A stretch of 14,434 nt of DNA from JBGAMH01 sp044222045 (GTDB lineage: Bacteria > Eisenbacteria > RBG-16-71-46), in contig JBGAOB010000095.1 of NCBI GenBank assembly GCA_044222045.1, positions 1 to 14,434 of the forward strand. The letters run 5' to 3'. The notes beneath the pieces were generated by a model. The model worked only from the letters and a program-made list of their open reading frames with translations, made no database searches and had not been told where the DNA came from. The translations under genes were made by a program, and so were the position numbers. The first letter of the stretch is position 1. Each line of letters opens with the position of its first letter. This document shows, piece after piece, positions 1 to 6,122 of this stretch.

Positions 1-1
1 G

Positions 2-496
2 ACGTCGGGCCCGAGCGAAGACTACGAGTACGCGTTCTACGCCTGGGATCGGGGCCGGCTGGTGTCGCTGGGGCACCTCGGAGCGATCCAGGAGCCCCTG
101 TCGGGGGACGGCAGCCTGACGATGAGCGTGCACGAGGGCTTCTGGTTTCGCATGGAGACGTGGCGCTATCGGCGGGATCGATCCGGATTCGTGCGGGACC
201 ACGTCCCGAACGAGATCCCGATCGACGTCACGCCGCTGCAGGAAGACGCGATCCGGACGTCCACCCGGCTCCGCCTCCACGCCACCCCCGGATCGCGCGC
301 CCTTTCCGCGGTACTGCCCGTTCGCACGCGTGTGCGTGTGGATGCCTGTCGTTTCGTGCCCTCGTACGAGGCGTGCGTGGAAGGCGAAGCGAAGGAGCCC
401 TGTACCTGGTACCGGATCCGAGTTGCCGATGGTCGCGTCGGATGGATCCCGTACTCCGAGCTTTCGAGCATCGAGGGCCTGCCCTGGGCGGACTGA
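2..496 (+). CDS. C-terminal part of a protein with an SH3-like domain (5' end outside window)
   Basis: The reading frame is open from the first bases of the window, so the gene starts upstream; 164 residues are visible before the TGA stop at 494-496. The last 80 residues or so (about 86-164) look like a bacterial SH3-type beta-barrel: alternating hydrophobic strands (TRLRLHATPG, then AVLPVRTRVRV), a Cys-containing insertion, and the typical ending WYRIRVADGRVGWIPYSEL, where a glycine-tryptophan pair closes the fold. Such domains usually bind peptidoglycan or other ligands in exported proteins. The three Cys near the end (CRF, EAC, PCTW) would suit an exported, disulfide-stabilised protein. 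The visible N-terminal part (residues 1-85, rich in Tyr, Trp and Arg) matches no family I recognise. The C39-like peptidase gene follows within about 60 bp on the same strand, so the two may be co-transcribed. The SH3 call is fairly firm; the full function is unknown. Confidence 0.72.
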   Translation, partial: TSGPSEDYEYAFYAWDRGRLVSLGHLGAIQEPLSGDGSLTMSVHEGFWFRMETWRYRRDRSGFVRDHVPNEIPIDVTPLQEDAIRTSTRLRLHATPGSRALSAVLPVRTRVRVDACRFVPSYEACVEGEAKEPCTWYRIRVADGRVGWIPYSELSSIEGLPWAD

Positions 497-555
497 AGCA
501 CCGGAGCCCACCGCGCGCCTTGCCCCGCCCGCCGCACGCCCGCATCCTGCCGCGC

Positions 556-1086
556 GTGACCGCTCCGCTCCGCATCATCCGCAACACGCGCCCCGGGATC
601 GACTGGAACACGTGCGGCCAGGCGGCCGTGGCCACGGTGCTCGCGCACTTTCGCGCCGGTGCTTTCGCGAACGACGTACCCGCCGACGACGGCGCGGCGC
701 TCGACGTGGTCCGCGCCACGCACCCGCCCGACATGCCGCTGGCGCTCGGCACCACCGCGTTCCGGATCGTCGGAGCGCTGCGCGCGCAGGGCCTGCACGC
801 CGAGCACGTGCACTCGGGGCTCTTCGGCTGGGACTTCCCGCTCGCGTGGGACCGCCTCACGCGCCACCTGGAGGACGGGCTGCCCGCGATCGTGTGCGTG
901 GACGACGGCCTGCTGGGCGGCACGGCGTGGCAGGCGCACTGGGCCGTGCTCGGCGCGCTCGATCCCGAAGGCGCCGCTCTCGACGGCGCCGCGCCCGTGC
1001 CGCTGCCGCGATTCCTCGACGCGTGGCAGTGCCGGATGCTGCCGTGGTCGCACAACCATTGCGCGGTGCTCGCCCGCCCGGCCTGA
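556..1086 (+). CDS. C39-like papain-fold cysteine peptidase, small stand-alone domain
   Basis: The product is about 176 residues from the GTG at 556; a TTG at 520, with a GGAG 13 bases upstream, is an alternative that adds 12 mostly Pro/Arg residues. The signature is the WNTCGQAAVATVL segment, with the candidate nucleophile Cys20 at the head of a helix, as in peptidase C39 and C39-like proteins. WQAHWAVLGALD provides the candidate catalytic His128 and acidic Asp136. These are the expected Cys-His-Asp elements, so the enzyme is probably active on a peptide or amide bond. I see no signal peptide and no transporter domain, so it is not a bacteriocin ABC exporter. It follows the SH3-domain gene closely and precedes the DUF937 gene by 120 bp. 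Stand-alone C39-like domains have little-studied substrates. The fold assignment is good; the substrate is unknown and the start is uncertain. Confidence 0.72.
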   Translation: MTAPLRIIRNTRPGIDWNTCGQAAVATVLAHFRAGAFANDVPADDGAALDVVRATHPPDMPLALGTTAFRIVGALRAQGLHAEHVHSGLFGWDFPLAWDRLTRHLEDGLPAIVCVDDGLLGGTAWQAHWAVLGALDPEGAALDGAAPVPLPRFLDAWQCRMLPWSHNHCAVLARPA

Positions 1087-1206
1087 TCCCGGGCGAGTTC
1101 ACGAACATTCGACTTCCCCGCGCGCCGACCACCGACTACCTTGCCGATCCCCACCCCCGTGCTCCACCGCGCCCGCCCGGGTGCGCGTGTCTTCCAGGAG
1201 GCCCCC

Positions 1207-1803
1207 ATGTCCGGACTGATGGATCTTCTCGGTGGCGTGCTCGACGACTCGGCCGCGTCCCAGATCGGCCAGCAACTCGGCGCACCGCCGCAGGCCACCA
1301 GCAACGCGATCGGCGCCGCGCTGCCGATGCTGCTGTCGGCGCTGAACCAGAACGCCCGCCAGCCCGGCGGCGCGGAGGCGTTGCTCGGCGCGCTGCAGCG
1401 CGACGGGCACCACGGTTTGCTCGACGACGTGACCGGCTTTCTCGGCGGCAACGCGCAGGGCAACTCCGCGAACGGTGCCGGCATCCTGGGCCACCTGCTC
1501 GGCGACCGGCAGGGCGCCGCGACACAGGCCGTGTCGCAGGCGAGCGGATTGAACGGCGCGCAGACGGCTCAGCTGCTGGCGATGCTCGCCCCGCTCGTGC
1601 TCGGCGCGGTCGGCAAGATGCAGCAGCGCGGCGGGCTCGACGCCGGCGGGCTCACGTCGATGCTCGGCGGCGCACACGCGACCGCGGCGCAGGCGCAGCC
1701 CGACCTGATGGGGCTCGCGAACCAGCTGCTCGATCGCAACCACGACGGCTCGGCGGTGGACGACGTGCTCAAGGGCCTCGGCGGCCTCTTCGGGGGCCGC
1801 TGA
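1207..1803 (+). CDS. DUF937 family protein
   Basis: A 198-residue protein starting at ATG 1207, five bases after a perfect AGGAGG at 1196-1201; the in-frame codons upstream of this site are ignored. The N-terminal half (MSGLMDLLGGVLDD, then GQQLGAPPQATSNAIGAALP) is the DUF937 pattern: Ala/Gly/Leu-rich amphipathic helices with the conserved segment leading to LPMLLSALNQNA. The C-terminal end carries LLDRNHDGSAVDDVL, a DxNxDGxxxDD loop (Asp176, Asn178, Asp180, Asp185) that resembles a calcium-binding EF-hand or dockerin loop and is common at the end of DUF937 proteins. The molecular function of the family is not established. The gene is followed after one base by a small membrane protein of the YeaQ type, so the two are almost certainly co-translated and may work together at the envelope or in stress adaptation (inference). 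Confidence 0.88.
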   Translation: MSGLMDLLGGVLDDSAASQIGQQLGAPPQATSNAIGAALPMLLSALNQNARQPGGAEALLGALQRDGHHGLLDDVTGFLGGNAQGNSANGAGILGHLLGDRQGAATQAVSQASGLNGAQTAQLLAMLAPLVLGAVGKMQQRGGLDAGGLTSMLGGAHATAAQAQPDLMGLANQLLDRNHDGSAVDDVLKGLGGLFGGR

Positions 1804-1804
1804 C

Positions 1805-2158
1805 ATGCTCGCCGAAGGTGGTGGATTCCTCGGCGGCCTGCTCGCGCTGGCCGGCGGGGCGTTGTTGATGTGGATACTCATGAACCTGCTCGGCGCGCTC
1901 ATCGTGGGCGCGATCGCGCGGTTCCTGTTGCCCGGCAAGGACAAGGTCGGCTGGTTCACGACGATCGTGGTGGGCTTCCTCGGCGGCATCGTGGCGGACA
2001 TCGTCGGTCACCTCGCGGGCTGGGTGCCCGCGGGCAAGCGCGTGGGTCTGCTCGGTTCGATCATCGGCGCGATCGTGCTGCTGGCGGCGCACCGGCTGTG
2101 GGCCATGTCCCGAGGCGGCCGAAACGGCACGAAGGGAAACGGGCGCGGGGCGGTGTGA
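1805..2158 (+). CDS. GlsB/YeaQ/YmgE-type small stress-response membrane protein
   Basis: A 117-residue, Gly-rich integral membrane protein with about three hydrophobic segments (residues about 8-40, 48-68 and 78-97). The segment LIVGAIARFLLPGKDKVGW followed by TTIVVGFLGGIVAD is the hallmark of the family once labelled transglycosylase-associated protein (YeaQ, YmgE, GlsB), whose members are typically about 80 residues. The ATG at 1805 is one base after the DUF937 stop, which suggests translational coupling. An in-frame ATG at 1868 would give a family-typical length and cannot be excluded. The basic tail (RGGRNGTKGNGRG) is probably cytoplasmic. Family members are linked to general and alkaline stress, but no biochemical activity is proven. 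A strong hairpin follows at 2182. Confidence 0.87.
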   Translation: MLAEGGGFLGGLLALAGGALLMWILMNLLGALIVGAIARFLLPGKDKVGWFTTIVVGFLGGIVADIVGHLAGWVPAGKRVGLLGSIIGAIVLLAAHRLWAMSRGGRNGTKGNGRGAV

Positions 2159-2181
2159 TGCTCGCAGACCCCGGAACGACG

Positions 2182-2211
2182 AACGGCCGGCCTCTCGCGA
2201 GGTCGGCCGTT
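2182..2211. terminator. Rho-independent-like hairpin between convergent genes
   Basis: A 13-bp stem (one G-T wobble) closed by a TCGC tetraloop. It starts with AACGGCCGG and ends with CGGCCGTT, followed by TCACGTT. The flanks are only weakly T-rich on either strand. It sits 23 bp after the YeaQ-type gene and 34 bp before the convergent end of the DprE1-like gene, so it could stop transcription from both sides. Confidence 0.7.
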
Positions 2212-2245
2212 TCACGTTACCTAAGCGGCGGTCAGGCACGGGGCG

Positions 2246-3694
2246 TCAGCCCCGCCCGCCCTCCACGAGCGCCGGCATCAGGCGGCGGCCCTGGTCGCCG
2301 AGGATCAGGTTCTGCGGATCGACGCGGCGCTTGATCTCGAGGAAGCGCGTGAGCCGCTCGCCGTAGCAGCGCGCGAACTCGCCGGCGTTCAGCACCGAAT
2401 CCTTCGCGGGATAGAAGCGCCCGCCGGCGTCGAGCACGCGCGCGGTCAGCTCGCGCGTCAGCTCCACGAGCCGCGGCCAGCGCGACGGGCTCACCGGGAA
2501 GTCCATGGCCATCGACCAGCCGTCGAGCCCGTGCGACAGCAGGTACTCGTCGGGCCGGTGGCGCTTGAACACACCGAGGTACGACACGAGGTTCCGCTGC
2601 CGGCACAGCTCGAGCACCTCGGGCATGGTCTTGCGCGCGGTCGAGTCGGGCAGGAACACCTGGTACTGGATGAAGCCGTGGTCGCCGTACGCGAGCCGCC
2701 AGTTCGGCACGTAGTCCAGCAGGAACGCGAACGCCACGTGCGGCTGCAGGAACGAGTGGTCGGGGCCGCTCGCGGGCTCCGGCAGGTGGTACTTCATCGC
2801 GTTGATCATCTTCATGCCGAAGTCGTTCGTGAACGGCTTCATGAACCGCCACATGATCGAACGCGGCACGCCGAAGATCGCGCCGGGCAGCACCTGCCGC
2901 TCGATCTTCAGCGTCTCGAACGGATTCGGGTCCTCGCCGCCGTGCAGGTAGTCGGCGCGATGCACGAGACCGCGACCGAGCGACGAGCCGCCCGCGAAGC
3001 AGTCCACCCAGCCCACCAGGTAGTCGGCGTCGGGCAGGTGCTCCTCGAACTGGTCGAACATCTCGGCGAGCGAGCGCGACAGGATCGGCTTCACGCGCAG
3101 CTGGCCGCTCTCGACCTTTTTCAGCTTCACGCGCACGCGCGTGACCGCGCCCAGCAGCCCGAGCCCGGCGATCACCGCGCGGAACAGCTCCGGCTCCTGC
3201 GTGCGGCTGAGGGTACGCAGGGTGCCGTCGGGCGTGAGCACGTCCATCTCGAGCACCTGGTCGCCGAACGGCCCCACGCGGAAGCAGTTCTTGCCATGGA
3301 TGTTCATGCCCACGCACCCGCCCATGGTGGGGAACATCGTTCCCGGCACCACGGTGGGCCACCAGCCGTCCTGGATGGTGCGCCGCCAGAGCCCTTCGAT
3401 CGTGGCGCCGCCCTCGAGATCGGCGATGCCCTCGATCGGGTTCCACGCCAGCATGCGGTCCATGCCGCACATGTCCACCGCGAGTCCGCCCGTGTTCAGC
3501 GAGGCGTCGCCGTAGCTGCGCCCCGATCCGCGGAACACCATCGGGATCCGCTCGTCGCGCGCGCGCGCGAACACTTCGACCAGCTCCTCGACGCTGCGCG
3601 GCCGCACGTATCGCGAGGCGGCGTACGTGGAGCGGCCGTAGCCGTCGAGCACGCGCCAGGGTGCGGAAGAGCGAAGCGTGGGTTGCGCCGCCAT
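2246..3694 (-). CDS. dprE1: DprE1-like FAD-dependent decaprenylphosphoryl-beta-D-ribose 2'-oxidase
   Basis: 482 residues against about 461 in Mycobacterium tuberculosis DprE1. In mycobacteria the enzyme oxidises decaprenylphosphoryl-ribose at C2' to the keto intermediate, which DprE2 reduces to decaprenylphosphoryl-arabinose. Recognisable pieces are the FAD pyrophosphate loop FRGSGRSYGDASLNTGG (residues 54-70), the block VVPGTMFPTMGG followed by MNIHGKN (His133 matching the DprE1 flavin-site His), and PFGDQVLEMDVLTPDG. The C-terminal cap has GWSMAMDFP (392-400) and FYPAKDS with Lys431, the counterpart of the essential DprE1 Lys418. The start at 3694 is preceded by AGAGGA at good spacing, just beyond the dprE2 stop. 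The position of the benzothiazinone-reactive Cys387 (GWNICVDFP in mycobacteria) is Ala396. The polyprenyl substrate length is unknown, and a related sugar-lipid oxidase is the alternative. Family assignment is strong because a DprE2 partner is adjacent. Confidence 0.88.
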   Translation of the reverse strand: MAAQPTLRSSAPWRVLDGYGRSTYAASRYVRPRSVEELVEVFARARDERIPMVFRGSGRSYGDASLNTGGLAVDMCGMDRMLAWNPIEGIADLEGGATIEGLWRRTIQDGWWPTVVPGTMFPTMGGCVGMNIHGKNCFRVGPFGDQVLEMDVLTPDGTLRTLSRTQEPELFRAVIAGLGLLGAVTRVRVKLKKVESGQLRVKPILSRSLAEMFDQFEEHLPDADYLVGWVDCFAGGSSLGRGLVHRADYLHGGEDPNPFETLKIERQVLPGAIFGVPRSIMWRFMKPFTNDFGMKMINAMKYHLPEPASGPDHSFLQPHVAFAFLLDYVPNWRLAYGDHGFIQYQVFLPDSTARKTMPEVLELCRQRNLVSYLGVFKRHRPDEYLLSHGLDGWSMAMDFPVSPSRWPRLVELTRELTARVLDAGGRFYPAKDSVLNAGEFARCYGERLTRFLEIKRRVDPQNLILGDQGRRLMPALVEGGRG

Positions 3695-3702
3695 GTCGTC
3701 CT

Positions 3703-4455
3703 CTAGAAGTTGAGCCGCCGGAACAGGAACGACGGCAGGTGGCGCACGATCAGCGCCACGAGCCCCCAGCGGGCGGGCACGAACACCGACGGGCTGCCGC
3801 CGCGTCGCGCCGTGTCCAGGATGATGCGCGCGGCCTTGTCGGCCGAGATCAGCCAGAACAGCCCCTTCATGCCCTTCGTCATCGCGGTGTCCACGTAGCC
3901 CGGCTTCACCGTGACCACGTTCACGCCGTAGCGCGACACGCGGTTGCGCAGCGCCTCCCAGTACACCGACAGCGCCGCCTTGCTCGTGGTGTAGCCCGGG
4001 TTCGTGCGCCGCCCGCGCTCGCCGGCGATGCTGGAGATCGCCACGAGCGTGCCCGCGCGTGCGGCCTCGAACATCGCCGCGGCGGGATTCGCCCACGCCA
4101 TCGCGCCGAGCACGTTGACCTCGATCATCTGGCGCTCACGCGGGAAGTCGTAGTGGCTCTCCTCGCTGCCGTGCATCACGCCCGCGGCGTACACGAGCAG
4201 GTCGAGCCCGCCCAGGTCGCGCACGAGCCGCTCGAACAGCGCAGGCACCTCCTCGAACGCGGTCGCGTCGTGGCGCACCACGATCGCGCGCCCCTGGCCG
4301 GCCGTCTCGATGCGCTTCGCCACGGCCAGCAACTCGTCCTCGCGGCGGCCGAGCAGCGCCACGGCCGCACCCTGCGCGGCGAGCTGGCAGGCGATCTCGG
4401 CGCCCACGCCCGTCGAAGCACCCACGACGATCGCGCGCTGGAACGACAGGCTCAT
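3703..4455 (-). CDS. dprE2: DprE2-like short-chain dehydrogenase, polyprenylphosphoryl-2-keto-ribose reductase
   Basis: A 250-residue classical SDR. It has the nucleotide-binding GASTGVG (Gly12, Gly16, Gly18), AAG at 90-92 in place of the usual NAG, Asn114, catalytic Ser142, and YTTSK with Tyr155 and Lys159. What marks it as DprE2 rather than a generic SDR is the segment SSIAGERGRRTNPGY, which parallels SSAAGERVRRANFVY as I recall it from mycobacterial DprE2, and the C-terminal VRHLPSFLFRRLNF, which parallels LRHIPRSIFRKLPI. The family reduces the 2-keto intermediate made by DprE1 using NADH or NADPH, at the cytoplasmic membrane face. GGAGG at 4461-4465 precedes the ATG by five bases. The dprE1-like gene starts only eight bases after this stop, so the two form a tight operon, with dprE2 first (the reverse of the mycobacterial order). 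Confidence 0.88.
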   Translation of the reverse strand: MSLSFQRAIVVGASTGVGAEIACQLAAQGAAVALLGRREDELLAVAKRIETAGQGRAIVVRHDATAFEEVPALFERLVRDLGGLDLLVYAAGVMHGSEESHYDFPRERQMIEVNVLGAMAWANPAAAMFEAARAGTLVAISSIAGERGRRTNPGYTTSKAALSVYWEALRNRVSRYGVNVVTVKPGYVDTAMTKGMKGLFWLISADKAARIILDTARRGGSPSVFVPARWGLVALIVRHLPSFLFRRLNF

Positions 4456-4745
4456 GCGGTCCTCCGGGTGTCGCGGTGCGGGCCGGCGGCGGAAGACGCG
4501 GCGGACTGCAGGCCCCGGAGGGCGTTGGTCGAGATCATGGCGAGGCGGCTCGTGGGATGGGGTCCAGGACCCTGGAGGTGTCGCGGCGTGCGGCGCGCCG
4601 TCGTTATCGGCCGTGGGACCGGTGAACTTGCACGGCCGGGCCGGGAGACCTCGGGAGCAAAACCGACCCGCGCCGGGGCGTCAAACCCATGGCCCTCGAA
4701 GAGCCTTACCCCGTGCGCCGCGGAGAGATCGGAGAAATCGCTGGA

Positions 4746-4765
4746 CTCCGTACCGCCCTACGGAG
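4746..4765 (+). promoter_or_regulatory. Perfect 7-bp inverted repeat in the leader of the 4909 gene
   Basis: CTCCGTA and TACGGAG are separated by the six bases CCGCCC. The repeat lies about 145 bp before the start of the lipoprotein-like gene. It could be a hairpin in the 5' leader RNA or a binding site for a dimeric regulator. The symmetry is directly visible; the role is a guess. Confidence 0.3.
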
Positions 4766-4770
4766 CCGAA

Positions 4771-4845
4771 GGTGCCCGCACAGGCCCGGAGCGGGAAGCG
4801 GTCGGCGAAACCACTGGGGGCTCCGCCGGCACCCGCGAAGGGCCT
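4771..4845 (+). ncRNA. Possible pseudoknotted 5' leader RNA
   Basis: Two six-base helices interleave: GGTGCC (4771-4776) with GGCACC (4828-4833), and AGGCCC (4782-4787) with GGGCCT (4840-4845). A hairpin, GGAGC (4788-4792) with GCTCC (4820-4824), lies between them. The order of strands is that of a nested pseudoknot. It ends 63 bp before the start of the 4909 gene. At this GC content a few six-base matches are expected by chance in a 75-base segment, so this is a hypothesis only. It matches no riboswitch consensus that I can confirm. Confidence 0.2.
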
Positions 4846-4908
4846 GCACACCACCCGGGACACGGCTCCGGCCACGGCCGTCGTGTCGCGGCACACTCGG
4901 AGGAAACG

Positions 4909-5898
4909 ATGCAACGCTCCCTGAGACTGGAACCCATGCGGATCGCGCTGCTGGCGCTCGCGGTCCTTTTGCTGACCCCACTGGTGCTCTCGAACGCGTC
5001 GTGCACGGCGATCGGCTACGCGATCGGCAACTCGCTCACGCGGAACGACCCGCCGCGACGCGTCCCGGCCGGAAAGGCCCTGCGCATGGACGTGGGCACG
5101 CCGATGGAAGTCGCGATCGCGGATGCCGCGCCGGTGCGCGGTGTCTACCTGGGCCGCGCCCGCCTGGACGAGGGCGAGTACGCGAGCCGTTACGACGCCT
5201 GGCGCGTGCGCACGCCCGGCGCGTTCGCACTGGCGAGCGAGGTCGAGCTGATCGACCGCCGGGGCCGCACGCGCACGGCGGTGTTCCGGGGCTTCGGCTA
5301 CCGCACCGTCACCGTGTCGGGACTCGCGGGCCGCATCGACGACGTGCCGTTCGCGAAGCTGCGCGCGGTGCGTGCGGACGGCGCCCGCGAGTGGAGCGCC
5401 ACCGAACTGGCCGAGCTCGACGTGCGCGGCGACCTGCCCTCGCGCGAGGCGCTCGCGATCGGCCGCGGCCTGCCGTTCGACTGGCGCAAGCAGTGGAGCC
5501 CGGGCCGCGGCATCAGCGCGGCGTCGCTGCCGGCGTTCAGCGACACCGCGATCGTGCCGCTGGACGGCGTGCAGACGCTGTCGGTGCCGTCGGCGCGCGG
5601 CCTGCGCACGATCTGCACCGTGGCGGGCTTCGCCGTGGACGCGTCGGTGATCGCCCTGGTCAGCGCCATGTCGTCCTGGGGCGGCGCGTTCGGGGACGGC
5701 GGGTGCGACGCCGGTGCGATGAACTTCGCCGCGCTTCACGCCCCGTCGCCGACCGACCGGGACTTCGACCTGCCGACGGGCGAGTTCGTGGATCCGTCCG
5801 CGCCGCTCGCCGGCGGCGCGGCCACGGAACCCGCGGCCACGGGCACCGCCGCGACCGTGCCCGCAGCCGAATCGGAGGCCGCGACGGCCGCTCACTGA
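4909..5898 (+). CDS. Lipoprotein-like exported protein, family not recognised (copy A)
   Basis: A 329-residue protein starting at ATG 4909, five bases after GGAGG (4899-4903); an internal ATG at 4936 is possible but lacks such a site. The N-terminus has a hydrophobic core (RIALLALAVLLLTPLVL) ending in SNASC, so Cys32 could be lipidated, although the residue at -3 is not the usual Leu. The mature part has a beta-rich region: GTPMEVAIADAAPVRGVYLG, then YASRYDAW, then an FRGFGYR segment at 126-132. A hydrophobic helix with an internal Asp follows (TVAGFAVDASVIALVSAM), then a low-complexity Ala/Thr/Glu tail (about 295-329). The same order of motifs occurs in the protein encoded at 9672-10592, so the two are probably paralogues. 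I do not recognise the family. It is probably anchored at the periplasmic face of an envelope membrane. A hairpin terminator follows at 5918. Confidence 0.75.
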   Translation: MQRSLRLEPMRIALLALAVLLLTPLVLSNASCTAIGYAIGNSLTRNDPPRRVPAGKALRMDVGTPMEVAIADAAPVRGVYLGRARLDEGEYASRYDAWRVRTPGAFALASEVELIDRRGRTRTAVFRGFGYRTVTVSGLAGRIDDVPFAKLRAVRADGAREWSATELAELDVRGDLPSREALAIGRGLPFDWRKQWSPGRGISAASLPAFSDTAIVPLDGVQTLSVPSARGLRTICTVAGFAVDASVIALVSAMSSWGGAFGDGGCDAGAMNFAALHAPSPTDRDFDLPTGEFVDPSAPLAGGAATEPAATGTAATVPAAESEAATAAH

Positions 5899-5917
5899 CG
5901 TCGCAAGTCGTTCGGAA

Positions 5918-5950
5918 AAGGCCGGCTCCGCGCAACGCGGGGCCGGCCTT
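5918..5950 (+). terminator. Strong hairpin after the lipoprotein-like gene
   Basis: A 15-bp stem (one T-G wobble) with a CAA loop, opening with AAGGCCGGC and closing with GGCCGGCCTT. It begins 20 bp after the TGA at 5896-5898. No T tract follows (CGCGCC), but an A-run precedes the stem. It separates this transcript from the large surface-protein gene. Confidence 0.72.
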
Positions 5951-6122
5951 CGCGCCTCATAGGCGAGCGGACGAGGGTTTCCCCCGACTCCCCGAAGGTC
6001 AGCGAAATGTCTAGGCGGTCGATCTCCCGACGGCTAATGTCCCGCCCCACGCGGTCCCCTTGCCGCGCATGCCCATGGCTCCGGTCGTCGACGGGAAACC
6101 CCACCCGCACCGAGGAGGCTTC

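Larger units (their letters stand above)
4456..4908. other. 453 bp divergent intergenic region
   Basis: No convincing gene lies here: reading frames crossing it are Arg/Pro/Gly-rich and have no ribosome binding site. It must hold the promoters of dprE2 (leftward) and of the lipoprotein-like gene (rightward). On the minus strand GATAAC (4603-4608) is a weak -10 candidate without a clear -35; I see no good promoter for the plus strand. Overlapping short palindromes occur at 4561-4575 (GGTCCAGGACC and CCAGGACCCTGG), which could be an operator or chance. The 3' part contains the candidate RNA structures listed separately at 4746-4765 and 4771-4845. Confidence 0.5.

Noticed and set aside
330..1868. 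A 512-codon plus-strand frame overlapping the first genes
   Set aside because: It is Arg/Ala/Pro-rich with no recognisable domain, and it overlaps the well-supported C39-like and DUF937 genes in another frame.
4628..4656. TTGCAC as a -35 promoter element for the 4909 gene
   Set aside because: No acceptable -10 hexamer occurs 16-18 bases downstream.
4788..4824. Resemblance to the cobalamin riboswitch core (GGGAA followed by GGT...ACC)
   Set aside because: The order and spacing of the remaining conserved blocks, including the B12 box, do not fit by eye, so I do not call a cobalamin riboswitch.
3661..4908. Upstream in-frame extension of the lipoprotein-like gene across the dprE operon
   Set aside because: It is antisense to the two Dpr genes and has low-complexity composition. 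The ATG at 4909 has an ideal ribosome binding site and starts a signal peptide.
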